Positions 10,610 through 22,591 of a stretch of 64,000 nucleotides of DNA are shown one piece after another (the first letter of the stretch is position 1; every line of letters starts with the position of its first letter). The DNA comes from Alnus glutinosa (taxonomy: Eukaryota > Streptophyta > Magnoliopsida > Fagales > Betulaceae), in the NCBI RefSeq assembly GCF_958979055.1, contig NC_084892.1, forward strand, positions 1,740,001 to 1,804,000, read 5' to 3'. The notes under the pieces are model-generated. The model made no database searches and had not been told where the DNA came from. It worked only from the letters and a program-made list of their open reading frames with translations. A program made the position numbers and the translations under genes.

Positions 10610-10709
10610 GATGCAAGTTAGCTTATTGAATGATTTGGAAACGTGTCCTCTTTTTATTGTATATGATGGTCAAATTACTGCCATGTTAATTAGTAAATCT
10701 AAAATTGTA
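10610..10709 (+). repeat. Direct-repeat module, first copy of U2
   Basis: Starts GATGCAAGTTAGC and ends AAAATTGTA. The second copy is at 12253-12356 in the same orientation, about 90% alike by eye. Confidence 0.75.
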
Positions 10710-10740
10710 CTAGCTTATTAGGTAAGTAATTGTGTTGTGG

Positions 10741-11070
10741 AATATTTGTTTGAATAATAGTAAGAAGTGATTGATGTGATATAAAATTTGAAAAAGATCT
10801 ATAAAAAAGTGAAAAGTTTTGTTTTGTAATAGGTTTTTTTATTGGAATAGTAATAAAACATTATTGATGTGATATACCAAATGTAAAAAAATTAGAATTT
10901 TTTTTATTTGACTTTTTTTAGAAAAATAAAAATAAATAGATAGAGATTTAAAATGGTTTGCCAAACTAACTCGTAAGAATCTTAGAGATATATGATAGAC
11001 GAGGGAGGAGGGAGGAGGTTCAGATTTTCCTCCAATTATACACCTTAAAGTCGTTCCAAACACAAACCGT
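10741..11070. repeat. Dispersed repeat R1, U2
   Basis: Same segment as at 117-450, with small substitutions. Confidence 0.55.
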
Positions 11071-12252
11071 TAGAGGATGACTTTTCACCTCGTTTTCATA
11101 TAATTCGATCTACTTCGTTAAAGGACACGATCGAGGCAAAATCAAAAAGCAGTCTTTTTTTATTTTTGTTTTAAACTTCCGGGGTGTTTTAGGAGGCAAA
11201 AGATTAGAGGAGGGACAAATGAAGTGAAGCAAGCTAGTCGAAGAGGAAGGACAGATGCCAACTTTTCTTTTGAATGAGAGAGCAGCAAATATTAATTTAA
11301 CCAAAGCTTCAGGGTAGAGAGGCCCTTAATTAACTGCCGGCGCCCTCCCAAGAAGTCAAAAGCCTAGAGGTATATTTTCAAAACTATTAATGTCACGTAT
11401 GTGTGCCGGCCGGTACGTACTTAATTGCTTTTAACATCTTCGGTCAATAATTACAACAGTTGATTTTTTGAGAGCATGCTCAAAGCCAAAGGTGGTGGAT
11501 TAATATAATAATGGGATCCAATCGGATCTATTAAAAATTGAAATTCCATTATGGCATAGCAGTCGTATTCTTGGATTGCAATCCATCTTCCTGTCCCAAA
11601 TTAATCCAGATACTTAATAATATATAAACTAGGCCAAGTATTAGCACTGTTCTCCGTGTATTGCCCAGGTTCATATGTTTTTTTTTTTTTTTTTTTTTTT
11701 TTTGCACTTTAAGCAAGTACGAAACTTTTCAACTTTGTGCTGGGTTAGGAAAAGCTTCAAATTAAACACCCAAAACCACTCTAACTGGGTAAATCTGAGC
11801 AGCTATAGGGATGCTAAGATGTGTGCTTCAAAAAAAAAAAAAAAAATCATCCCATAGTGCCTCTAATAAGCATATATTTTGGAGACAAGCACTAGTGTCT
11901 TGGAAGATTAGAAAAAAGAAAATTCGCAAAAAGATGGATTCAGGGCAAACATAAAGTCCTAATTATATTTTAAGTAAACGTATAGACACTTAAACCCAAA
12001 AACACACAAAGACATTACCATAAATAGAAGATGGAGTTTCATTTCCTGTTTCTAGCTCCCAACTAAATTTAATGAACAAATAAACACCTCCCTTCAGGAT
12101 TCATTCATATTTTTTTTTTTCAACATCAAGTCTCGAATTCTTAAGTACTAGGCAAATATGCTCAAGGGACCTGTCTTGTTTGATGCATCTAGTCCATTTA
12201 CAGCATTCCTCATCCCGGCCGGCCTGTAAACCACGCCCTGAAGAATCTATAT
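11071..12252. other. P450 upstream flank, U2
   Basis: Non-coding flank shared by U2, U4, U5 and U6 and missing from U1. Holds long poly-T (about 11680-11703) and poly-A (about 11829) tracts of different length in each unit. Up to about 11.75 kb its variants match U6; beyond that they match U4. No gene seen. Confidence 0.5.
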
Positions 12253-12356
12253 GATGCAAGTTAGCTTATTGAATGATTTGGAGACGTGTCCTCTTTTTAT
12301 TGGATATGATGGCCGGTCAAATTACTCGCATGTTAATTAGTAACTCTAAAATTGTA
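12253..12356 (+). repeat. Direct-repeat module, second copy of U2
   Basis: GATGCAAGTTAGC...AAAATTGTA again, with GGCC added at about 12312. The equivalent pairs are 31500/33898 (U4), 45684/48088 (U5) and 53069/54704 (U6). Confidence 0.75.
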
Positions 12357-12839
12357 AGAATCTTTTACAGCTATTATTACAAGTCTCTTACAAATTGATA
12401 CGGTGGTACATGTGGCACTTGTAACATTGTAACTAAATAATGAAATTTACCTATCAAATTTTATTACTTAACTTTTTTTATTATTAAGATATAAGCTTGT
12501 AAGGATATTGTGCTAGAAAGTTAAAAACTATAATACATTTTCCAAATTTTAGTTAAGAAGAAAAAAAAAAAAAAAAAGTCGAACATTTCTAGCTGGGTCG
12601 GATAGATATTTTCGGTATTTTTCTGCCCGATTTACTAGTAATCTGAACAACAAATGTGAAATAGGTCTTATTATATTCAAATCTTCAAGTAAGTCTCGAG
12701 TAATCCGCTGACATTTTTGGGCATGTGTATCGATCCCACTTTAACTATCGAAATGGCAAATTGCTGGAGATCCAAATCCAATTAGATTCAAGAAAAATCT
12801 TGTTAAAATCGTACACAGTAGCGGATCTATTACTGGGCC
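12357..12839. other. P450 upstream flank, U2 (distal part)
   Basis: AT-rich spacer between the second module and the hairpin MITE. No gene or clear element seen. Confidence 0.45.
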
Positions 12840-12840
12840 A

Positions 12841-13275
12841 GAACTTCACTTATAAGCCCTAATCTTTTATCATTTTTGAAATAAAGTACTTAAATTTTAA
12901 AAAGTGTCAATGTAGGGTATCAATCTTTTATCTTTCAATTTTTTTCAATTTCAACTCTCCACCCTATAAAAATTTCCTAAATAACCCTCCTTTTTTTAGG
13001 AAAAGAAAAAAAAAAATTGTAAGGACTTAGGTGTTGGTCAGAATTTAATAGAATTTACAAAAATACTCATGCCTAAATCTTTGAAAAAAAAGTTATAATT
13101 TTTTTTAAAACAAAACACATGACTGTTTTAGAAATTTTAATAGAATTTAATGAAAAATTTTAACAGATGGTTGAAATTGACAAAAATTAAAAAATTGATA
13201 CCCTAAATTAAAACTTTTTAAGATTTGAGTATCTTATTTAAAAAGTGATAAAAGATTAAGATTATAAGTAAAGTT
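12841..13275. mobile_element. Hairpin MITE upstream of P2
   Basis: Same fold-back as at 461-909, with about 20 bp lost internally at CTCTCCACCC, a deletion shared with U4 and U6 but not U1 or U5. Ends about 225 bp before the ATG. Confidence 0.7.
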
Positions 13276-13425
13276 ATTCTAATTTAAATATAAAATTTTA
13301 TATAAATAGAGACCCATGATATCTTATCCAAGGGTCCTTGCAAAGAAGAATATTGCTTTATACGATACTTTGTCAATTTTTTTCCGCAAGATTTGTCACA
13401 TTATCTAGGCGACAGAATTAATCGC

Positions 13426-13433
13426 TATAAAAA
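13426..13433 (+). promoter_or_regulatory. TATA box of P2
   Basis: TATAAAAA, 73 bp upstream of the ATG and identical in context to P4 and P5. The pseudogene therefore keeps an apparently intact core promoter. Confidence 0.65.
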
Positions 13434-13498
13434 CCGACCCCGGAGCTAGAGTAATTGCAAGCCAGCAAACAAACCAAAAAACCCAACATAATTAGAAC

Positions 13499-16169
13499 AT
13501 GGAGTACGAGGCTCTGGGGTTGATTCTAGCTCTATTGCTATGGGTTGCATGGGTAATAATTATACAGCGCCGCGACCGACACGTTCGACTGGAGGAGCAA
13601 GGTGATCAGCTCCCACCAGGGCCTAGATCGTGGCCAGTGGTTGGAAACATTTTCCCGTTGGGTTGGGCACCTGTACCCCACGAGTCCTTTGCAAAGCTGG
13701 CTCGACGGCACGGTCCCATCATGACCCTTTGGCTAGGGTCAATGAGCACGGTGGTCATCTCGTCCAAAGAAGTGGCCCGAGACATGTTCAAGAACCATGA
13801 TGTGGTTCTTGCCGGTAGGAAGATCTACGAGGCCATGAAGGGGGACTATGGCAATGAGGGTTCCATCATTACTGCTCAATATGGATCTCACTGGCGAATG
13901 TTGAGGCGCTTGTGCACCTCGGAGTTTTTCGTCTCAAGCCGTCTGTAAGCCATGAGAGGTACTGGTATTCCTTCAAGTCATGATCGATGTTTATTATTGA
14001 TAAACTTTTAGATATATATAGAACATTGTAATTTACTGTTGATATATGTTGAAACAGGTGTTCGTGGGAGGTGCATCGATGAAATGGTGCAGTACATAGA
14101 AGACGCTAGTGCATCTGGTACCAACGGCATCGATGTTGGGAGGTTCTTCTTCTTGATGGCTTTCAATCTTTTAGGAAACCTTATGTTTTCAAAAGACCTG
14201 CTGGACCCCAAATCAGAGAGAGGGGCCAAGTTCTTCAACCATGCAGGCAAGGTGATGGAGTTGGCAGGGAAGCCGAACGTCGCGGATTTCTTGCCAATTC
14301 TTAGGTGGCTTGACCCACAAGGTATAAGAAGAAAGACCCAGTTCCATGGCGAACGAGCCTTTGAAATCGCAGGGGGGTTCATTGCAGAGAGGATGGAGAG
14401 CATGGAAAATGGTCATAATGGTGAAGAAATCAAGAGAAAGGACTACTTGGATGTGCTTTTGGAGTTTCGTGGTGATGGTGTGGAGGAACCCTTAAGGCTT
14501 TCTTCAAGAGCTATCAACGTCGCAGTGCTTGTAAGCCATCTTTACTTTCCATCTTTTGCAGCTTCCACACACAGCTAGCACACCATATATCCACGCAAAT
14601 CTCTTGGTGTTGCCACATATGATATGTTTTCTTTTAAAACTATATATTCTAAAATTGACGAAAGTTCTTAAAAATAAAAATATCTAAATCTTTTTCAATT
14701 TTTGTTTTAAAAAATATATTATATATAATTTTATTCTCCATACCATTAATTAAGATCCATTGAAATATATATAATTTGTGATAAAATTTTCTTCCAAATT
14801 GAGTAAGAGAAAGTTTCTTTAATTTAGTCTATATTAAACTAATATATTTTCTTAGAACTTGTGATTCTTACTTGCGCGCATTTTTAATAGAATCATCTAA
14901 TAAATTGACAAGTGTCCATAGAACAAAATAAGTAACATCTTTCATTAAAAGTTTTAAATTGCATATGAGAAATTACATCCTTTAAGAGTACATGTATGTC
15001 AAGATTCTAACCTAACTTAGAGGAATGTCGTATTGTTTATAATATCTACTGTGGTGCAATCAAGTGGTTAAAGGACGAATTTGGGATGAGTTGTAGAGTC
15101 AGACATTTTGAGTCTTATTATGTACTAGGAGTTTTCCCAAATTATTTGGTATACGGTTCTTCTGATAGGTGAGGTTTGAAGGAGTAATTCTATCCTTATG
15201 TCCTTCCAAATGTTAAGTGGCTTTTAAAATTACAATTCAATTTGAGATAATCCTTATTGGAGTTTGATCCGATGATAATTTTAAAGCCACATGACATTTG
15301 AGATGACACAAAAACGACTCTAGTCCTTTTTATAGCATTAGTCGGTTCGAAGAGCCTTGCTTTGGCGAGCTTTTTTATCATTAAAAAAAAATGTTTTACT
15401 TTATTTTAAGACAGCTCAAGAGTGTCAAAAGAGGATTCGTCATTTCTCCTGTCTTTCTCTCATCCTCTCACTTTTAAAAGGAAACTATCGAAAGATGTAT
15501 ATCGCATCTGGTGTCAAAATGAGATTATGGACGTTTCAGGAGATGTTTATGGCGGGGACGGACACAACGACGAGCACACTAGAGTGGGCAATGGCTGAGC
15601 TTCTCCACAATCCCTGAAACTTTGAAAAAAGTCCAGACGGAGCTGAGGATCGCTATAAGCCCAAACAAGAAGCTCGAAGAGAAGGACATCGAGAACCTCC
15701 CATACCTTAGAGCTGTCATAAAGGAAACGCTAAGGCTACACCCACCTCTCCCTTTCCTATTCCCCCACATGTCCATGGACTCCTGCAACATGCTCGGCTA
15801 CTCTATTCCAAAAGAAACACAAATCCTAGTTAACGTTTGGGCGATTGGACGAGACCCCAAGACTTGGGACGACCCTTTTGTTTTCAGCCGGAGAGGTTCT
15901 TGGAGCCAAAAGTGGTGGATTTCAAGGGGCACCATTTTGAGTTCATACCCTTTGGATCTGGGCGACGCATGTGCCCAGCCATGCCGCTAGCCTCCCGTGT
16001 GCTTTCGCTGGCTCTAGGGTCTCTCCTGCACTTGTTTGACTGGGAGTTGGCCGATGGGCTTAAGGCGGAGAAGATGGACATGGCCGAAAGGATGGGGCTA
16101 ACGCTCAGGAAAGCTGTCCCATTGAAGGTTGTGCCAATACCTTTCAAACAACACCGTACGTGTTGCTAA
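13499..16169 (+). pseudogene. P2: CYP76-like P450 pseudogene
   Basis: The three-exon layout matches P1: 13499-13958, 14058-14530 and 15540-16169, with the 99-bp intron 1 and about 1.0-kb intron 2 kept. Three lesions are visible. Codon 150 is TAA (13946-13948) where paralogues have GAA. An extra C at about 15612-15614 shifts frame just after HNP in exon 3. One A is missing at about 15885-15887 in the PERF region, which restores frame, so the haem-binding part (FGSGRRMC) is readable downstream. Splice sites and TATA box are intact, so transcription is possible, but the product would stop before the C-helix Arg-containing core is followed by any catalytic region. The nonsense and the 1-bp deletion are shared with P4; the extra C is private. 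Sequence elsewhere is close to P5, so inactivation looks recent. Confidence 0.9.
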
Positions 16170-17071
16170 GAAGTCCATGTGTGTTAAACAACTTTTACTG
16201 CTTTTTTCTGTAACTGCCTATTGTCAACCAGTCAGACCTTTAATTAATTATAGGAAAATAATTCTTATGCAACTGTTGTGCAAAGTCTTAGAGACGTGGA
16301 GTGAGTCTCATGTAGTGAGTTCCACCACATGGATCTCACGTGGGACTCATCCCATGTCTCTAGATCGAGTAGTGCACCAATCACCCATCTTAATTATATA
16401 TTCTATATAATGATCTGATTTACAGCATGTGGAGATTGTAATATATATCGCGGCTATGATCTCTTGTCAACTGTCTTCCCCAAACAGGTATCATTTATAT
16501 ATGGACAATAAAATGGGACTTTGAAATTTGAATCTTGTAGTGAAAAAATCTTAAACTAGCTAGAAACCTTGATGAAATGATTGACTTTGTAAATATAGAA
16601 TTTTCTTTTTCTTAAACTTTCTTTTGTACGTAGTTTTGTTGCTATGATCCATCTTATTATTCAAGGGATTAGTCCAAGCTACAACAATAAAATCAAATCG
16701 CATGCATGATCAGTGGTATATATTGGAAAATATATAAGAAACCAAATACAAAGTAGCTAGTACGTGGACATTCCTTGACTGACGAATGGGATTGACAACA
16801 ATGTTAAAGGAAAAGTACAACAATATTTGTATGAACGAAGTCGTTTTTTTCTTTCTTCTTTTTTTCTGAGCAAGAAATATGGAGTGTGGATTAGCACGAA
16901 ATATGGAGATCAACAGGGTAGGATCAATGGAGACGTACAATTTATATATTTTGGCCATAGCCAATTAACCGATTGATTAGCCTAGCAACTCATGATGATC
17001 CATGAAGAGAGAGAGTAGTTGGGAACATTTTACCAAACTTGGAGCTCATGATATATTCTAGATGTTGATAT
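16170..17071. other. 3' flank of P2
   Basis: Conserved downstream flank with the candidate AATAAA (16507). Contains a 115-bp stretch absent from U1. No gene seen. Confidence 0.45.
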
Positions 17072-17416
17072 TTAATGCTTTTTCATTAACTTTTCATAGC
17101 AGTCGACTATACATGTTGCATGAGCGATGCCAACAAGTTTCAATTTCCGGGAACAAAGATTAGCGCACTTTATCGTAGCAATGGAAAGTCTGGTGGCATA
17201 ATCTTTTGGATGCATTGAGTCATTAAAAAGACATTTAAGAAGATTAGTAGAAATACAAAACTCCATATGTCTTGATGCTTCACACATTTTAAGTGTGAAT
17301 TCAAGGCAACGATGGATATAAGTCATTTCCTCAAGATCAAGTTGAAAAGGTAGTTGAAGGCTAGTTGGTAGTAGGGTGGGAGTAGGAGAAAGAGGGATAA
17401 TTAAGGTCATTAGCAT
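17072..17416 (-). CDS. Minus-strand ORF of unknown identity, U2 copy
   Basis: 114 aa, same protein as at 4605-4949 with a handful of substitutions (for example RHMEF instead of RNMEF). No recognised domain; Cys-rich. No intron or promoter evident, and function unknown. Confidence 0.35.
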   Translation of the reverse strand: MLMTLIIPLSPTPTLLPTSLQLPFQLDLEEMTYIHRCLEFTLKMCEASRHMEFCISTNLLKCLFNDSMHPKDYATRLSIATIKCANLCSRKLKLVGIAHATCIVDCYEKLMKKH

Positions 17417-18473
17417 ATACTTCGAGTATTATGAGGATAATCAACTCAATGATAATCACCGGCTGAAGTTTTATCATATGTTTCCTAGCCGACATATTTC
17501 TCCCGCTCTAAAAATTCTCTTATTTGGACGTCAAATTGAATCGTTATCAAAGTTAAATTGCTTGAGACCATTGAAATATAAACTTATTCAAAAAGAGTTA
17601 TAAAAATTAATTGCAGCTTTTGGAAATATATAAGACAATATTCTATTAAAATAACTATATATTGGTTCAAGTAATGTCTTTGGCTAGGAGCATAAAGGTT
17701 TTCCAATAGATTTTTATGCAAATAATATGTGACTTTTGGTGAAAGTTAACTATAACTATATTAGAAAACTTACATAAAAGAAGATGTATCATCAAATATT
17801 CATAACATATTAGATTAAAATCTCCATTTAAACAATATTTTGAAACAACTATTGGCTTAAAAGAAATGATAAGTATGTAATATTGGAGTGCATGGAGTAC
17901 TGTAAATCATCATAGTATTTCATTTATACAAAGATATTATAAATGGTTAAAGTTACAAATAGAAGTGATTTGTTATATTGTCACATCTATAATAAAAGAA
18001 CAAAACAAACTAATTATTACAATTATGCATAATTGTATGACATAGTTTTTTAACAAAAAAAGAAAAAGATTCTCATACGATTTTAATATAATTATAATGA
18101 TGTGATAGTTAAAATTAGACATTAATTTTTTTTCACAACATATTATACTCTTCCTTATTTGCTAAGGAAAAAAAAAAAAAAAAGGGATAGCGGTCCATGC
18201 TAAGCCCCCCACCATTATATGACATAGTTTTTGAACAAAATTTTCTGGTAATTAAACTCAATGCATTTAAAAAAATAAAAATAAAAAACACTTTGAAATC
18301 ACGTGTTCCTTAGGAACGATATCATATATATATATATATATATATATCCTGTGCTGTCTTGAAAAAGGTTAAAGTTGGAGGAGAAATCGGTCGAGCATAT
18401 GGGTTCACATGCAGTTGAGCCCAAAGTACTCATAGATGTTATGTACACAGTAGCCATCTCCTTTTTCTTTTTC

Positions 18474-18533
<60 letters not shown>

Positions 18534-18586
18534 CAAATAATAATGTTCTCTTTATATAAGGATATGCCTATATAGCTAGTCAAATC
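17417..18586. other. AT-rich spacer, U2
   Basis: Counterpart of 4950-6170, with long poly-T and (TA)n at about 18475-18530. Near-identical to 39058-40213 in U4. No gene seen. Confidence 0.45.
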
Positions 18587-18989
18587 TAGGGGTGGGCATC
18601 GGTTCGGTAGGTGGTTAATTCGGTCGGTTAACCGACTTTTGTCGGAATGCAGTCGGTGAATTTATTTCGGTTAAATCAGTTAAATCAGTTAACATTTGGT
18701 TAACATGGGTAAGGAAACGACGTCGTATTGATTTTTTAAAAAAAAAAGAAAAAAAAAAGAAAAAGAAGATCAAACGTTTCGTTCTTCCTAAAACGATGCC
18801 ATTTCATTTTATGTCGGCTCGGTTAATCGGTCAGAATAAAATGCGGTTCGGTTACCGAACCGGCTTTATGAACAAAATTTTATACCGACTACTAAACCGA
18901 AATTAGTCAGTAGAGTCGGTAGGCGGTCAATTTCGGTTTGGTTCAATAAACGGTCGGTAGGTAGTAGGCAGATAATTTGCCCACCCCTA
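18587..18989. mobile_element. hAT-like MITE, U2
   Basis: TAGGGGTGGGCA...TGCCCACCCCTA ends, same site as in U1; about 45 bp shorter inside the GGTTCGG-rich interior. Confidence 0.75.
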
Positions 18990-19402
18990 CGAATCACTAA
19001 AATAGTAGTCAACCCGTACGTAATACTTATGCTATATTTTATTTCATTGATTCCCTAATTCATGCAAGATGAGAGCCGCAATCGATTAAAAATAATAATG
19101 TTGGCGTTACCATTTATTTCTAAGGTAATAATGGAATACTATTTTTTTTTTTTTTTTAACAAAAAGATTTGAGTATTTCATCGATCAAAGATCACGAGCA
19201 TAAAACTCTTACATCATAAAGCATAAAGCTCTACAAAATCATAGACACATGCTATAAAATTACATAATCATAGATACAAACAAAATTCTTACAATAAAGT
19301 ACTATACCTGACTTTCATCTTCCGCTAACCCATGTACAAAAATAGTTAAAGAGCATATCTGCTCCGAGGAGACTAGATCTAAGACAATGGTAGCCAAATA
19401 TC
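18990..19402. other. Spacer, U2
   Basis: AT-rich spacer with a poly-T run at about 19142. Counterparts in U1, U3 and U4. No gene seen. Confidence 0.4.
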
Positions 19403-19431
19403 CCTCTCTCTCTCTCTCTCTCTCTCTTTCT

Positions 19432-19509
<78 letters not shown>
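19403..19509. repeat. (CT)n(AT)n compound microsatellite, U2
   Basis: About 27 bp of CT repeat followed by about 75 bp of AT repeat. In U1 the same place has only (ATTTTT)n, while U3 (28376-28445) and U4 (41020-41120) have the compound form with different lengths. Confidence 0.9.
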
Positions 19510-19512
<3 letters not shown>

Positions 19513-19839
19513 AAAAAAAACCGGCCTTGAGAGATAACCTCTTACATTTGACTAATCTTCATCACATAGATCACCCATGCGGGCAGATCTAAAGAGAATA
19601 AAACTCTTATATATTCAAAGCCAACTTTTCTTTTGAATGAGAGAGTAGCAAATATTAATTTAACCAAAGCTTCGGGGTAGAGAGGCCCTTAATTAACTGC
19701 CGGCGCCCTCCCATGAAGTCAAAAGCCGAGAGGTATATTTTCAAAACTATTAATGTCACGTATGTGTGGCGGTACGTACTTGCTTTTAACATCTTCGGTC
19801 AATAATTACAACAGTTGACTAGGCGACAGAATTAAACGC

Positions 19840-19847
19840 TATAAAAA
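19840..19847 (+). promoter_or_regulatory. TATA box of P3
   Basis: TATAAAAA, 72 bp upstream of the ATG. The deletion junction at about 19819 lies only some 20 bp further upstream, so distal promoter sequence comes from a different part of the unit. Confidence 0.6.
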
Positions 19848-19911
19848 CCGACCCGGAGCTAGAGTAATTGCAAGCCAGCAAACAAACCAAAAAACCCAAC
19901 ATAATTAGAAC

Positions 19912-22591
19912 ATGGAGTACGAGGCTCTGGGGTTGATCCTAGCTCTATTGCTATGGGTTGCATGGGTAATAATTATACAGCGCCGCGACCGACACGTTCG
20001 ACTGGAGGAGCAAGGTGATCAGCTCCCACCAGGGCCTAGATCGTGGCCAGTGGTTGGAAACATTTTCCGGTTGGGTTGGGCACCTGTACCCCACGAGTCC
20101 TTTGCAAAGCTGGCACGACGGCACGGTCCCATCATGACCCTTTGGCTAGGGTCAATGAGCACGGTGGTCATCTCGTCCAAAGAAGTGGCCCGAGACATGT
20201 TCAAGAACCATGATGTGGTTCTTGCCGGTAGGAAGATCTACGAGGCCATGAAGGGGGACTATGGCAATGAGGGTTCCATCATTACTGCTCAATATGGATC
20301 TCACTGGCGAATGTTGAGGCGCTTGTGCACCTCGGAGTTTTTCGTCTCAAGCCGTCTGGAAGCCATGAGAGGTACTGTTATTCCTTCAAGTCATGATCGA
20401 TGTTTATTTTTGATAAACTTTTAGCTATATATAGAACAGTGTAATTTACTGTTGATATATGTTGAAACAGGTGTTCGTGGGAGGTGCATCGATGAAATGG
20501 TGCAGTACATAGAAGACGCTAGTGCATCTGGTACCAAAGGCATCGATGTTGGGAGGTTCTTCTTCTTGACGGCTTTCAATCTTTTAGGAAACCTTATGTT
20601 TTCAAAAGACCTGCTGGACGCCAAATCAGAGAGAGGGGCCAAGTTCTTCTACCATGCAGGCAAGGTGATGGAGTTGGCAGGGAAGCCGAACGTCGCGGAT
20701 TTCTTGCCAATTCTTAGGTGGCTTGACCCACAAGGTATAAGAAGAAAGACCCAGTTCCATGGCGAACGAGCCTTTGAATCGCAGGGGGGTTCATTGCAGA
20801 GAGGATGGAGAGCATGGAAAATGGTCATAATGGTGAAGAAATCAAGAGAAAGGACTACTTGGATGTGCTTTTGGAGTTTCGTGGTGATGGTGTGGAGGAA
20901 CCCTTAAGGCTTTCTTCAAGAGCTATCAACGTCGCAGTGCTTGTAAGCCATCTTTTCTTTCCATCTTTTGCTGCTTCCACACAAAGCTAGCACACCATAT
21001 ATCCACGCAAATCTCTTGGTGTTGCCACATATGATATATATGTTTTCTTTTAAAACTATATATTCTAAAATTGACGAAAGTTCTTAAAAATAAAAATATC
21101 TAAATCTTTTTCAATTTTTGTTTTAAAAAATATATTATATATAATTTTATTCTCCATACCATTAATTAAGATCCATTGAAATATATATAATTTGTGATAA
21201 AATTTTCTTCCAAATTGAGTTAGAGAAAGTTTTTTTAATTTAGTCTATATTAAACTAATATATTTTCTTAGAACTTGTGATTCTTACTTGCGCGCATTTT
21301 TAATAGAATCATCTAATAAATTGACAAGTGTCCATAGAACAAAATAAGTAACATCTTTCATTAAAAGTTTTAAATTGCATATATATGAGAAATTATATCC
21401 TTTAAGAGTACATGTATGTCAAGATTCTAACCTAATTTAGAGGAATGTTGTATTGTTTATAATATCTACCGTGGTGCAGGCAAGTGCTCAAAGGACGGAT
21501 TTGGGATGAGTTGTAGAGTCAAACATTTTGAGACTTATTATGTACTAGGAGTTTTCCCAAATTATTTGGTATACGGTTCTTCTGACATGTGAGGTTTGAA
21601 GGAGTAATTCTATCCTTATGTCCTTTTAAATGTTAAATGGCTTTTAAAATTACAACTGAATTTGAGATAATTATTATTGGAGTTTGATCCGATGATAATT
21701 TTAAAGCCACATGACATTTGAGATGACACAAAAACGACTCTAGTCCTTTTTTTAGCATTAGTCGGTCCGAAGAGCCTTGCTTTGGCGAGCTTTTTTATCA
21801 TTAAAAAAAAAATGTTTTGCTTTATTTTAAGACAGCTCAAGAGTGTCAAAAGAGGATTCGTCATTTCTCCTGTCTTTCTCTCATCCTCTCACTTTTAAAA
21901 AGAAACTATCGAAAGATGTATATCGCATCTGGTGTCAAAATGAGATTATGGACGTTTCAAGAGATGTTTATGGCGGGGACGGACACAACGACTAGCACAC
22001 TAGAGTGGGCAATGGCTGAGCTTCTCCACAATCCTGCAACTTTGAAAAAAGTCCAGACGGAGCTGAGGATCGCCATAAGCCCAAACAAGAAGCTCGAAGA
22101 GAAGGACATCGAGAACCTCCTGTACCTCAGAGCTGTCATAAAGGAAACGCTAAGGCTACACCCACCTCTCCCTTTCCTATTCCCCCACATGTCCATGGAC
22201 TCCTGCAACATGCTCGGCTACTCTATTCCAAAAGAAACACAAATCCTAGTTAACGTTTGGGCGCTTGGACGAGACCCCAAGACTTGGGACGACCCTTTGG
22301 TTTTCAAGCCGGAGAGGTTCTTGGAGCCAAAAGTGGTGGATTTCAAGGGGCACCATTTTGAGTTCATACCCTTTGGATCTGGGCGACGCATGTGCCCAGC
22401 CATGCCGCTAGCCTCCCGTGTGCTTTTGCTGGCTCTAGGGGTCTCTCCTGCACTTGTTTGACTGGGAGTTGGCCGACGGGCTTAAGGCGGAGAAGATGGA
22501 CATGGCCGAAAGGATGGGGCTAACGCTCAGGAAAGCTGTCCCATTGAAGGTTGTGCCAATACCTTTCAAACAACACCGTACGTGTTGGTAA
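19912..22591 (+). pseudogene. P3: CYP76-like P450 pseudogene, splice site and frame damaged
   Basis: Exon equivalents are 19912-20371, 20471-20942 and 21961-22591. Exon 1 is intact and has the GAA codon 150 that P2 and P4 lost. Lesions: one A is deleted at about 20777 in exon 2 (472 instead of 473 bp). The intron 2 acceptor AG is AA at 21959-21960, moving the nearest AG one base into the exon. One G is added in the G run 22438-22441, ending the exon 3 frame soon after the haem motif. These lesions are not shared with P2/P4, so P3 died independently. Its promoter is also unusual: only about 90 bp upstream of the ATG matches the other copies before a deletion junction near 19819, so the hairpin MITE found beside the other promoters is absent. 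The TATA box at 19840 is kept. Confidence 0.9.
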
